DNA of 64,000 bases. Source: Kitasatospora setae KM-6054. Lineage in GTDB: Bacteria; Actinomycetota; Actinomycetes; Streptomycetales; Streptomycetaceae. Below the pieces are notes generated by a model, which saw only the letters and a list, made by a program, of their open reading frames with translations, had not been told where the DNA came from and did no database searches. Positions 9,079-17,069 of this stretch are shown piece after piece. The DNA lies in assembly GCF_000269985.1 (NCBI RefSeq), contig NC_016109.1, positions 1,798,001 to 1,862,000 on the forward strand, written 5' to 3'. The position numbers were made by a program, and so were the translations under genes. Every line of letters starts with the position of its first letter. Position 1 is the stretch's first letter.

Positions 9079-9322
9079 TGCGGGTGCCCTCCCCTTGCTC
9101 CTGGCCGCTTCCGGCCGTTGTCCTGGGCGTCCACCCTAGCCACTCGGGGGCGCCCGGTCCGGCGGTTCCGCCGGGGCGGCCCCGGCGGGGTGTGGAGATG
9201 GGCCGATCCGGCCGTCCGCGGCCGACACCTGTGCTAGAGGCCGCCAAAGGACGGGATCGGGCCGGGGCCGGGGTGAGGATGGGCGGGCAGGAGCCAGTCA
9301 GCGACGCACCCGGGAGCAGCCG

Positions 9323-9880
9323 ATGGACCAGCGGGACGGCAGCCGCGCCGACGTCATCCCGATCAGCACCGCGCCGTCGGCCCCGCCGGTGGGGGCGGCC
9401 ACCGGCACGGTGACCGCCCCGGCGCCGTCGGTGCCGCGCCCGGCCCGGCCGTCCGGGCTGGGCCGGGTGGGGCTGGTGCTGGTGTCGCACAGCCGGGAAC
9501 TGGCCGAGGCGGTGCGGGCGTTGGCGCTGGCCGTGGCGGAGACCGACGACCCGGCGCCGGTGGCGGCGACCGGCGGCGACCCGGCGGACGGCCCGGCGGA
9601 CGGCGGCCCGGGGGTGAGCGCGCTGCTGGTGGCCGCGGCGGCCCGCCGGGTCGACCAGGGGCACGGCGTCGCGGTGCTGTGCGACCTGGACGGTCCGGTC
9701 CGCACCGTGCTGGCGGTGCTGGCGGCCGCCGACGAGCACGGCCTGCCGTTCCCGACCCGGTTCGCGGACGCCCCGTTCGTGGAGGGCGCGGTCGCGGCGG
9801 TGGCGACCGCGACGGCCGGCGGCGACCTGGCGGCGGTGCTGGACGCGGCGGAGGAGACCGCCCGCCTCCCGAAGCGCTGA
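9323..9880 (+). CDS. dhaM: DhaM-like phosphocarrier (PTS EIIA-type, dihydroxyacetone kinase subunit)
   Basis: A 185-residue protein whose residues about 46-180 match the EIIA-mannose-type domain of DhaM, which passes phosphate from PTS HPr to the DhaL-bound nucleotide of dihydroxyacetone kinase. Key features are VGLVLVSHSRELAEAV, with the phospho-accepting His in SHS, GVAVLCDLDGPV, and the closing FADAPFVEGAVAAV. The first 45 residues are an Ala/Pro/Thr-rich extension not usual in the family. No dhaK or dhaL is visible nearby, so it would have to serve subunits encoded elsewhere. The start ATG has GGGAG seven bases upstream. Confidence 0.85.
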   Translation: MDQRDGSRADVIPISTAPSAPPVGAATGTVTAPAPSVPRPARPSGLGRVGLVLVSHSRELAEAVRALALAVAETDDPAPVAATGGDPADGPADGGPGVSALLVAAAARRVDQGHGVAVLCDLDGPVRTVLAVLAAADEHGLPFPTRFADAPFVEGAVAAVATATAGGDLAAVLDAAEETARLPKR

Positions 9881-9974
9881 CCGGCCGCGCCGCCGGTCGG
9901 GCCGGGGTGTCCGATGCGTTCCGGTGTGGCAGCGACTGTGCCGGTTTCGCGTACGCCGGGTACGGGTCCGCCGC

Positions 9975-9980
9975 TAGAGT
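9975..9980 (+). promoter_or_regulatory. TAGAGT -10 box of the epimerase gene
   Basis: TAGAGT lies 58 bases before the epimerase ATG and matches the actinobacterial TANNNT pattern; the -35 region is poorly conserved. Confidence 0.35.
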
Positions 9981-10038
9981 CGGCCCATCGGCCCGGCGGG
10001 GGGAGTCCCGGGGCCCGACCGAGGGGTGGTACGCGTCG

Positions 10039-10968
10039 ATGCGTGTGGTGATCACCGGCGGAGCGGGGTTCATCGGGGCCAATCTGGCCCGGGAGTTGAC
10101 GTCGCGCCGGGAGGTGACCGAGGTCCGCGTGGTGGACGACCTGTCCACCGGCAGCAAGGCGAACCTGGCCGGGGTGGACGCCGCCTTCTTCGAGGGCAGC
10201 ATCCTCGACCCGGCGCTGCTGGACGCGGCGTTCACCGGCGCCGACGCGGTGGTGCACCTGGCGGCGCTGCCGTCGGTGCCGCGCTCGATCGCCGCCCCGC
10301 TGGCCACCCACCGGGCGAACGCCACCGGCACCCTGGAGGTGCTGGAGGCGGCCCGCCGGGCGGGCGGCCTGTACGTGGTGGCGGCCTCCTCCTCGTCGGT
10401 GTACGGCGCCAACCGGGAGCTGCCCAAGCGGGAGTCGATGCGCACGGTGCCGATGAGCCCGTACGCGGTCTCCAAGCTCGCCGCCGAGTCCTACCTCGGC
10501 GCGTACCACCACTGCTACGGCCTGGGCGTGCTGCCGCTGCGCTTCTTCAACGTGTTCGGCCCGCTGCAGCCGGCCGGGCACGCGTACGCGGCGGTGGTGC
10601 CCGCGTTCCTGGACGCGGCGCTGGCCGGGCGGCCGGTGACGGTGCACGGGGACGGCGGGCAGAGCCGGGACTTCACCTACGTCGGCACGGTCACCCAGGT
10701 GCTGGCCGAGGCGGTGCTGCGCCGGGTGGTCTCCGCGGACCCGGTGAACCTGGCCTTCGGGACGCGGACCTCGCTGCTGGAGCTGATCGACCTGCTGGGC
10801 GGGGTGCTGGGCGGGCCGGTCGCGGCCGAGCACGTCGAGCCGCGGCCGGGGGACGTGCGGGACTCGCAGGCCGACAACTCCCGGCTGCGCGAGCTGTTCC
10901 CGGACGTGGTGCCCGTCCCGCTGGCGGAGGGCCTGCGGCGCACCGCGGACTGGTTCCGCACGCTCTGA
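10039..10968 (+). CDS. NAD-dependent sugar-nucleotide epimerase (GalE/WbpP-like)
   Basis: A 309-residue extended short-chain dehydrogenase acting on a nucleotide sugar. The Rossmann motif ITGGAGFIGANLA lies at the N-terminus, Ser residues in ASSSSVYG and the catalytic pair in SPYAVSKLAAE (YxxxK) follow. The sugar-binding region RFFNVFGPLQPAGHAYAAVVP and RDFTYV is typical of UDP-GlcNAc/UDP-Glc 4-epimerases. It probably supplies an epimerised sugar to the neighbouring glycan genes. The exact substrate, or a dehydratase rather than epimerase role, is not settled by sequence. It ends before a strong hairpin facing the convergent Nudix gene. Confidence 0.85.
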   Translation: MRVVITGGAGFIGANLARELTSRREVTEVRVVDDLSTGSKANLAGVDAAFFEGSILDPALLDAAFTGADAVVHLAALPSVPRSIAAPLATHRANATGTLEVLEAARRAGGLYVVAASSSSVYGANRELPKRESMRTVPMSPYAVSKLAAESYLGAYHHCYGLGVLPLRFFNVFGPLQPAGHAYAAVVPAFLDAALAGRPVTVHGDGGQSRDFTYVGTVTQVLAEAVLRRVVSADPVNLAFGTRTSLLELIDLLGGVLGGPVAAEHVEPRPGDVRDSQADNSRLRELFPDVVPVPLAEGLRRTADWFRTL

Positions 10969-10978
10969 GCCGCACCGG

Positions 10979-11013
10979 CCGGCGGGAGTGCGCCGGGCGC
11001 GCGCTCCCGCCGG
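10979..11013. terminator. Bidirectional hairpin between epimerase and Nudix genes
   Basis: Perfect 10-base arms CCGGCGGGAG and CTCCCGCCGG enclose a further complementary GCGC/GCGC core. It sits between two convergent stop codons, as expected of a shared terminator without a T-run in high-GC DNA. Confidence 0.65.
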
Positions 11014-11032
11014 TGCCGTGCGCCGGGCGCTG

Positions 11033-11521
11033 TCAGCCCTCCCGGCCCTCGGTCAGTTCGAAGTGGGTCGGGTCCTTGCCGGCCAGCGCGCGGGCGATGT
11101 GCTCCAGCGCGCGGGCCTCCAGCTCGGGCAGTTCGTCCGGGTGGAACCAGCCGACCTCGGTCGACTCGTCGTCGTTGACCCGGGCCTCGCCGGAGAGCGG
11201 GCGGCAGCGGAAGACCAGGTCGAGGTACTGGGTGCGGTCCCCGTTCGGGTACTCGATCATCGGCGAGACCGCGACCGAGACCAGCCGCTCGGGCAGCACC
11301 GTGACGCCGGTCTCCTCGCGGCACTCGCGCACCACGGTGTCCGCGGGCTGCTCGCCCGGGTCGATGATGCCGCCGATCAGCGCCCACCGGCCGTTGTCCA
11401 CCCGTTTGCCGAGCAGCACCCGCCCGGCCTCGTCCACCACCACCGCCGACACACCGGACAGCCACAGCGGCCGGTGCCCGACCACCTCGCGCAGTTCCGC
11501 CAGAAACGCAGGGATTCCCAT
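11033..11521 (-). CDS. NUDIX hydrolase
   Basis: A 162-residue Nudix pyrophosphatase. The Nudix box is intact and canonically spaced from GGIIDPGE to RECREETGV (GX5EX7REXXEEXG), at about residues 50-73. It should hydrolyse a nucleoside diphosphate-linked substrate; the substrate is unknown. It begins 9 bases after the acetyltransferase stop, and TAGGCT-N6-ATG overlaps that stop codon, so it may also have its own leaderless start. Confidence 0.85.
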   Translation of the reverse strand: MGIPAFLAELREVVGHRPLWLSGVSAVVVDEAGRVLLGKRVDNGRWALIGGIIDPGEQPADTVVRECREETGVTVLPERLVSVAVSPMIEYPNGDRTQYLDLVFRCRPLSGEARVNDDESTEVGWFHPDELPELEARALEHIARALAGKDPTHFELTEGREG

Positions 11522-11530
11522 GCGGGCAGC

Positions 11531-12151
11531 CTAGTGCGCCCCCTCGGCGTCCCGGCGCGGCATCGGGCGGGCCGGGGTGCCGATGACGGTGGTCCCGGCG
11601 GGGACGTCGCGGGTGACGGTGGCGGCGGCGCCGACGAACGCGGCGCGGCCGACGGTGCGGCCCTGGAGGACGACCGCGCCGGAGCCGACCGTGCTGTCGT
11701 CCTCCAGCCGGACGGCGCCGGAGACGTTGGCGCCCGGGTAGACGGTGACGCGGGCGCCGAGCCGGCTGTCGTGGCCGACCGTCGCGTTGTAGTGGACCTG
11801 GCTGTGCGGGCCGAGCCGGACGCTGCTGGAGACGTGCGCGCCGCCCATCACCAGGCAGCCGGCGGCCAGTTCGGTCTCCGGGGCGATGATCGCCCGGGGG
11901 TGCACCAGGGTGACGGGGTGCCCGCCGGCCGCGTCCAGGGCCGCGGCCAGCCGGGCGCGCACCGCCGGGTCGGCGATGCCGATCAGGTAGGGGGCGCCGG
12001 CCGGCAGCTCGGACGGCTTGCGGACGGGCAGCCCGCGCACCTCGCCGCCGGCCAGCCGGTCGTCCAGGAACCCGGCGACCCCGACGCCCGCGGCGAGCGC
12101 CACGTCGAGCGCCTCCCGGCCGACGCCGCCCGCGCCCGCGATCCACACCAT
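11531..12151 (-). CDS. NeuD/PglD-like sugar O- or N-acetyltransferase
   Basis: A 206-residue protein with an N-terminal Rossmann-like PglD_N domain (MVWIAGAGGVGREALDV) and a C-terminal left-handed beta helix of hexapeptide repeats (from about residue 90: ELAAGCLVMGGAHVSSSVRLG onward), ending VTRDVPAGTTVIGTPARPM. NeuD/PglD enzymes acetylate sialic acid or UDP-linked aminosugars using acetyl-CoA. The acceptor here is unknown. It lies between the sugar transferase and Nudix genes in a surface-glycan context. Confidence 0.8.
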   Translation of the reverse strand: MVWIAGAGGVGREALDVALAAGVGVAGFLDDRLAGGEVRGLPVRKPSELPAGAPYLIGIADPAVRARLAAALDAAGGHPVTLVHPRAIIAPETELAAGCLVMGGAHVSSSVRLGPHSQVHYNATVGHDSRLGARVTVYPGANVSGAVRLEDDSTVGSGAVVLQGRTVGRAAFVGAAATVTRDVPAGTTVIGTPARPMPRRDAEGAH

Positions 12152-12295
12152 GCGCCGTTCTCCTGTCCTTCGTGAGTGTCAGTGGGGGGCCAGTGGGGGC
12201 CAGTGGGGGGCGTGGCGAGGGTCCGTCACCGGCAACGTGCTCGGCCGGGCGGTCGCGGTCGCCCGCTGCCGCCCGGCCGAATCGTTACTCCCCGG

Positions 12296-12961
12296 TCAAC
12301 CGCGCAGTTCCTCCCGGGCCAGCCGGGGCGCGGTCGCGGTGGCCTGCCGGGGCAGGACGATCCGCGGCGCGGGGGCCTCGGCGGGGGCCGGGACGGGGAA
12401 GCCGGGGTTGACGCCGCCGGCGGCGGTGATGCCGGTGGGGCGCAGCAGCATCCTCGCGGTGAGGGCGAGGATCCGCAGGTCGAGCAGGAGGCCGCGGTGC
12501 TCGATGTACCAGAGGTCGAGTTCGATGCGTTCGGGCCAGGTGATGGAGTTGCGGCCGCGGACCTGGGCCCAGCCGGTGAGGCCGGGGCGCAGGGCGAGCC
12601 GGCCGCGCTGGCGGTCGGTGTAGTGGACGACCTGCTCGGGCAGGGTGGGGCGGGGGCCGATGACGCCCATGTCGCCGCGGACGACGTTCCACAGCTGCGG
12701 GAGTTCGTCCAGGCTGGTCTTGCGCAGCAGCGCGCCGAGGCGGGTGATGCGCGGGGCGTCGGGCTCGTCCTCGTACTGCTTGTCGCGCATGGTGCGGAAC
12801 TTGAGGATGCGGAACTCCTGGCCGTGCCGGCCGGAGCGGATCTGCCGGAAGATCACCGGTCCGCCCATGGTGGCGCGGATCAGGAGGGCGATCAGCAGGC
12901 CAAGCGGGAGTGCGATGATCCCGGCCAGCGTGGTGATCGCGAGGTCCCCCCCTCGCTTCAT
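12296..12961 (-). CDS. Initiating sugar transferase (polyprenyl-phosphate glycosyl-1-phosphate transferase)
   Basis: A 221-residue monotopic phosphoglycosyl transferase of the bacterial sugar transferase family. It has a membrane helix near the N-terminus (LAGIIALPLGLLIALLIRA), then GGPVIFRQIRSG, ILKFRTM, SLDELPQLWNV, GDMGVIGPRP and LRPGLTGWAQVRGR, all hallmarks. It transfers a sugar-1-phosphate to undecaprenyl phosphate, starting repeat-unit assembly. The C-terminal 45 residues are Pro/Ala-rich and extra. I chose ATG 12961 (GGGGGAG upstream); an in-frame GTG at 12997 with GAGG upstream is a real alternative. Confidence 0.85.
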   Translation of the reverse strand: MKRGGDLAITTLAGIIALPLGLLIALLIRATMGGPVIFRQIRSGRHGQEFRILKFRTMRDKQYEDEPDAPRITRLGALLRKTSLDELPQLWNVVRGDMGVIGPRPTLPEQVVHYTDRQRGRLALRPGLTGWAQVRGRNSITWPERIELDLWYIEHRGLLLDLRILALTARMLLRPTGITAAGGVNPGFPVPAPAEAPAPRIVLPRQATATAPRLAREELRG

Positions 12962-13098
12962 TTCTCCCCCAACTGGGTTGGTGCGTGGTGTCGTCACGGG
13001 CGCACCTCGGGCTGCTCGGCGCGCGGACGGCTGTCGTCGTGCGGACGGTGGTCGGTGCTGGGTGTGCGGGCGGTGCGCTGTGCTGGGTGTGCCGGGGC

Positions 13099-14286
13099 TC
13101 AGTCGGTGGTCCAGCGCAGCCCGCGGGCGCGGGCGACGGCGGCGTAGGTCTCCAGCGAGACCCGGGCGACCGCGCGCTGGTCGAACCGGTCGAGGGCGCG
13201 GCGGCGGGCCGCCGCGCCCAGGCGTATCCGCAGGCCCGGCTCGGTGAGGAGCCGGTCCAGGGCGGTGGTCAGGGCGGCGGCGTCGGCCGCCGGGGTGAGC
13301 AGCAGGTGCTGGTCGTGGGTGCCGATCTCGCGGCAGCCGCGGATGTCGCTGAGCAGCAGGGGCAGGCCGCTGGCGGCGGCCTCCATGCCGGAGCGGGAGA
13401 AGCCCTCCCGGTAGGAGGGGAGGACGAAGACGTCGAGGGCGGCGTACACGGCGGGCATGTCGTCGCGGGCGCCGAGGAACTCGACGCCGGCCTCGGCGGC
13501 GCGCAGCGCGTCGGGCTTGTCGGGGTCGTCGGGGCCGATCCAGACGAAGCGGGCCTTGCCGGCCAGCGCGCGGGCCGCCTCGGCGTACTCCCTGATGCCC
13601 TTCTCGGCGACCCGGCGGCCGACTCCGCCGACCAGCAACTCGTCGTCGGCGACTCCGAGTTCGGCGCGCAGTCGGGTACGCAGGGCGTCCCGGTCCGGGC
13701 CGGGGGCGGGGAACCGGTCGAGGTCGACGCCGTTGCCGACGACCCGGGCGCGCCGGGCGGGGACGCCCCAGCGGGCGAGCGTGGCGTGGTCCTCGGCGTT
13801 CTGGTAGAGCTCGGCGTGCGAGAAGCGGGCGGCGAACGCCTCGGCGCCGAGCACGGCGAGCCGCTTGGCGAGCGGGTCGTGCGCCTGCGCCCAGAGGCCG
13901 TGGCAGGTGTTGACGACGACCGGGACGCGGGCGAGCCGGCCGAGGACGCGTCCGAGCACGCCGGTCTTCGGGTTGTGGGTGTGCAGCACGTCGGGGCGGA
14001 TCTCGCGCAGCGCGGCGAGCAGTTCGCGGGCGGCGGCCAGGTCGGCGCGCGGCTGCCAGGCCCGGGTGAGCGAGGGCAGCGGCCGGTGCCGGGCGCCGGT
14101 GCGCTCGATCCGGTCGAGGTAGGGGCCGGGGGCGCTGATGCCGTAGGTGTGCAGGCCGTGCTCGACGTCGACGGTGAGTTCGGTGGCGAGCAGCAGGTGC
14201 AGCGACATGTCGACGGTGGTCAGGTGGGCGACCCGCAGCGGCCGGCCGTCCTCGCCGCGCAGGCGGAGCGGGAGCTGGTCAGGCAC
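13099..14286 (-). CDS. Glycosyltransferase family 4
   Basis: A 395-residue GT-B fold glycosyltransferase. The N-terminal acceptor domain has RVAHLTTVDMSLHLLLATEL and the segment DVLHTHNPKTGVLGR, typical of WcaK/RfaB-like GT4 enzymes. The nucleotide-sugar site is the C-terminal PSYREGFSRSGMEAAASGLPLL, a variant of the EX7E motif. It would add a sugar to a lipid-linked repeat at the inner membrane face. The GTG start at 14286 overlaps the deacetylase stop by 8 bases, implying translational coupling. Confidence 0.85.
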   Translation of the reverse strand: MPDQLPLRLRGEDGRPLRVAHLTTVDMSLHLLLATELTVDVEHGLHTYGISAPGPYLDRIERTGARHRPLPSLTRAWQPRADLAAARELLAALREIRPDVLHTHNPKTGVLGRVLGRLARVPVVVNTCHGLWAQAHDPLAKRLAVLGAEAFAARFSHAELYQNAEDHATLARWGVPARRARVVGNGVDLDRFPAPGPDRDALRTRLRAELGVADDELLVGGVGRRVAEKGIREYAEAARALAGKARFVWIGPDDPDKPDALRAAEAGVEFLGARDDMPAVYAALDVFVLPSYREGFSRSGMEAAASGLPLLLSDIRGCREIGTHDQHLLLTPAADAAALTTALDRLLTEPGLRIRLGAAARRRALDRFDQRAVARVSLETYAAVARARGLRWTTD

Positions 14287-15106
14287 CGGCGCCCACCGCC
14301 TTCGCGGTGGCGACGATCCGGGCGTAGGCGCGTTCGGGGATCAGCCGGCCGTACAGCTTGGCCCGGAAGAAGTCGATCGGGTCGGTCCGCCGGACCGGGA
14401 CGCGGTGGAACCGGACCGGGTCGAAGCCGGGCAGGTTCCGCCCGACCCGGCCGGTGGCGGAGGTGCGGAAGCGGGCCCGCAGCGCGGCGTCCATGTGCGG
14501 GACGGGGCGGCCCCAGGTGTAGGCGAAGTGCCGGGGGCGGGTGCCGAGGTGCTGCTCGACGTCGTCGCCGCAGGCGTCGAGCTCGCTGGTGGTGAGCAGT
14601 TCGGGGCGGGCGTGGCTGCGGGTGTGGTTGGCGACGGTGCACAGCCCGGAGGCGGTCATCTCGCGCAGCTGCTCCCAGCTGAGGCCGGTGGCGGGGGCGC
14701 CCTTGGCGGTGGAGCCCTCCCAGCGCATCGGGCCGCCGACCAGGCCGCTGGCCAGGTAGACGGTGAACGGCAGGCCGCGCTCCCGGAGCAGCGGCCAGGC
14801 CGTCTCGTAGGTGTCGGCGAAGCCGTCGTCGAAGCTGAGGACGGTGCTGGGGGTGCGCAGGCCGGCTTCGAGCCGGTCGGCGGCGGTGTCCAGCGAGACC
14901 ACCCGGCCGGGCGGGAGCTCGGCGAGCAGGTCGGCCTGGGCGGTGAAGTCGGCGGTGGCCAGGTCGAGTTCGTCGGGCGTGCCGCCGCCGACCCGGTGGT
15001 AGATGAGGACGGTGGCGCCTTCGCCCGGCACCCGGCCGGCCGCGCGGGCCAGCTGCTGCTTGACCTTCGACCGGATGCCACCGGCCTGGGCGGCGGTGCT
15101 CGCCAT
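14279..15106 (-). CDS. Polysaccharide deacetylase family protein
   Basis: A 275-residue NodB-fold protein. Motif 1 LSFDDGFADT supplies the catalytic and metal Asp, and motif 2 NHTRSHARPEL gives the HxxxH metal ligands. It lacks an obvious signal peptide, so it may act inside the cell or on a membrane-facing glycan. The family removes N- or O-acetyl groups from polysaccharides. It is the first gene of the coupled pair with the GT4 gene downstream, suggesting deacetylation of the same glycan. ATG 15106 is the start. Confidence 0.85.
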   Translation of the reverse strand: MASTAAQAGGIRSKVKQQLARAAGRVPGEGATVLIYHRVGGGTPDELDLATADFTAQADLLAELPPGRVVSLDTAADRLEAGLRTPSTVLSFDDGFADTYETAWPLLRERGLPFTVYLASGLVGGPMRWEGSTAKGAPATGLSWEQLREMTASGLCTVANHTRSHARPELLTTSELDACGDDVEQHLGTRPRHFAYTWGRPVPHMDAALRARFRTSATGRVGRNLPGFDPVRFHRVPVRRTDPIDFFRAKLYGRLIPERAYARIVATAKAVGAGA

Positions 15107-15376
15107 GACTCCCCCTCGCGGTGCCCCCGCACCGACCCCTGTGACTCCCCCGGCCCGCGGCTGCCGCGGGCGATGCGCTTCACAGTAGGGGGAACTGTGG
15201 GGCTGCTGCCCCGGAAACGTGAAAGAAGTGCGTAGGTAGGCCGAAAATCAGCCGGTCCGACCGGTCCTGTCCCATTGGTGGACGTTCTCCGGTCGCGAGC
15301 CGGTCACCGGGGCGTCGTCCGGCCCCGGCGGCGGCCCGGCTCAGGGCCCGGCGCAAGACCCGGCCCAGGGCCCGGC

Positions 15377-15637
15377 TCAGGGGGTCGCGCCGCCGCCGGG
15401 GCGGAGCAGGGCCAGGCCGATCCGGGCCAGCAGCAGCAGGCCCGCCGCCAGGCAGCCGACCACGGCCATCGCCCACGCGGGGCCGTCGGTCTCCGGGACG
15501 AGCACCGCGACGGCGATGCCCATCCCCACGCACGCCAGGCCGACCAGGGCCAGCAGCGGCTGGTGCCGGCGCAGCGCGCAGCCGCCGAACACGCTGGACC
15601 GGCGGGTGACGGCGCGGTCACTTCGGGTGTCTGCCAT
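15377..15637 (-). CDS. Small two-helix membrane protein
   Basis: An 86-residue protein with two predicted transmembrane helices (about 30-48 and 54-76) and a charged N-terminus (MADTRSDRAVTRR). I do not recognise a family. It sits upstream of the deacetylase gene on the same strand, 270 bases away. The ATG at 15637 is preferred over upstream in-frame codons, whose translation loses a sensible hydropathy pattern. Function is unknown. Confidence 0.55.
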   Translation of the reverse strand: MADTRSDRAVTRRSSVFGGCALRRHQPLLALVGLACVGMGIAVAVLVPETDGPAWAMAVVGCLAAGLLLLARIGLALLRPGGGATP

Positions 15638-15983
15638 GCCCTCCACGGTAACCCGGTCCCGGGGTGCGGGCCACAGACCTTGTGCCCTTGTGCACGCCGC
15701 CCGGAGGGGCTCCGTCCGCAAGCGCTTCCGGTGCCCTTCAGGGGTGCTTTCGGGCGGGTTCCGGACCGCCCGCGAAATCTCGCCGTCCGGCGTACAACCA
15801 TCCCGGGACGTCGTGGGTCTCCACTACATTGAGCGATCCAGGAGCCGTCCGACGAACGGGATCGGGAGTGCCCGCCGCGGACTAGATCACTCGGGTGCGG
15901 AGCCGCCGCGCCCGGGGTCGGAGGCCGGGCTCCGCCTGCCGACGGGACCGCCACGCCGCTTGCCGGCGACCGAGGGGGGAACC
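15638..15983. other. Intergenic region upstream of the second deacetylase gene
   Basis: This 346-base stretch has no gene. It contains a tandem CCTTGTGC duplication at 15678-15693 and a perfect 8-base palindrome AAGCGCTT at 15720-15727 resembling the core of LacI-family operators. A TACATT box lies near 15830. The GAGGGGGGA ribosome-binding site of the downstream gene is at its end. Confidence 0.4.
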
Positions 15984-16991
15984 GTGTCGTACGCCACCAC
16001 CGCCGCCGCCGTCTGCGCCCCGCCCCAGCCCGTCGTGCCGTCCGCCGCCGCCCCGCGCCGGCCCCGGGAGCGGGGGCGGGAGCGGGACCGGGGCAGTTGG
16101 CTGCGGTTCAGCCCCGCCCAGCCGCTGTTCCGGGCCCGGGCGGCGCAGCGCCTCGCCGTCCTCGCCTACCACGGGATCACCGACCCGCGGTCGTTCGGCG
16201 CCCAGCTCGACCGGCTGCGGCGGCTGGCCACCCCGGTGTCGGTGCGGGACGTGGAGCGCTCGCTGGCCGAGGGCCGGCCGCTGCCGCCGCGCTCGGTGCT
16301 GGTGACCTTCGACGACCCGGACCGCACCGTGCTGCGGCACGCCCTGCCGGAGCTGGTGGCGCGGCGGATCCCGGCGGCCGCGTTCGTGATCGCCGAGCTG
16401 GTCGGCACCGAGAAGCCGTTCTGGTGGCACGAGGCGGGGTTCCTCGCCCAGCACGGCGGCCGGGCCCGGCTGCTGCCCCGCGGCGCCGACCCGGACCGGA
16501 TGCTGGCGCTGCTGAAGGCGATGCCCGACCCGGACCGCCGGCGCAGCCTGGCCGAGCTGCGGGTCTCCGCGCACCGCCGCGCGCCGGCCCGCGAGCAGCT
16601 CCGCCCGGAGGACCTGCGCGTCCTGCGGGACGCGGACGTCACGGTCGGCAACCACACCCTGGGGCACCCCTCGCTGCGGCGCTGCGACGAGGCGACCGTG
16701 CACGCGGAGATCGCCGGCGCGCACCGGGTGCTGACCCGCTGGCTGGGCGAGGCCCCGTCCGCGTTCGCCTACCCGGACGGCGGCTACGACGAGCGGGCGG
16801 ACGCGGTGCTGCGCCGGCTCGGCTACCGGCTGGGCTTCCTCTCCGACCACCGGCTGGGCCCCCGGCTGCCGGAGCACCCGCTGCGGATCAGCCGGCTCCA
16901 GGTCGACTCGACCACCTCGACCCGGCGCTTCGACACCATCCTGTCCGGCCTGGAGCCGGCCGTGCGGCGGCTGCTCGGCGCGCAGGGCTGA
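15984..16991 (+). CDS. Polysaccharide deacetylase family protein (variant motif 1)
   Basis: A 335-residue NodB-fold protein. After an Ala/Pro/Arg-rich N-terminal 50 residues comes LAVLAYHGI, then motif 1 as VTFDDPDRTVL, with Pro in place of the usual Gly after the two Asp residues. NHTLGHPSLRR supplies HxxxH. FAYPDGGYDERA matches the later NodB motif. Catalytic Asp and metal ligands are thus present, and deacetylase activity on a glycan is plausible. The GTG at 15984 is preceded by GAGGGGGGA. A strong hairpin follows the stop. It is the second deacetylase within 2 kb, on the opposite strand. Confidence 0.8.
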   Translation: MSYATTAAAVCAPPQPVVPSAAAPRRPRERGRERDRGSWLRFSPAQPLFRARAAQRLAVLAYHGITDPRSFGAQLDRLRRLATPVSVRDVERSLAEGRPLPPRSVLVTFDDPDRTVLRHALPELVARRIPAAAFVIAELVGTEKPFWWHEAGFLAQHGGRARLLPRGADPDRMLALLKAMPDPDRRRSLAELRVSAHRRAPAREQLRPEDLRVLRDADVTVGNHTLGHPSLRRCDEATVHAEIAGAHRVLTRWLGEAPSAFAYPDGGYDERADAVLRRLGYRLGFLSDHRLGPRLPEHPLRISRLQVDSTTSTRRFDTILSGLEPAVRRLLGAQG

Positions 16992-17007
16992 GGCTCCGGT
17001 ACGCGAG

Positions 17008-17051
17008 GAGCGGCCCGCACCCCCTCGGCTCTCCGGGGGCGCGGGCCGCTC
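17008..17051. terminator. Strong hairpin between deacetylase and NarK-type genes
   Basis: Eleven-base perfect arms, GAGCGGCCCGC and GCGGGCCGCTC, with an additional CCCC/GGGG inner stem, lie between two convergent genes. Confidence 0.7.
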
Positions 17052-17069
17052 GGCCGGGCGGGCGCGGGC

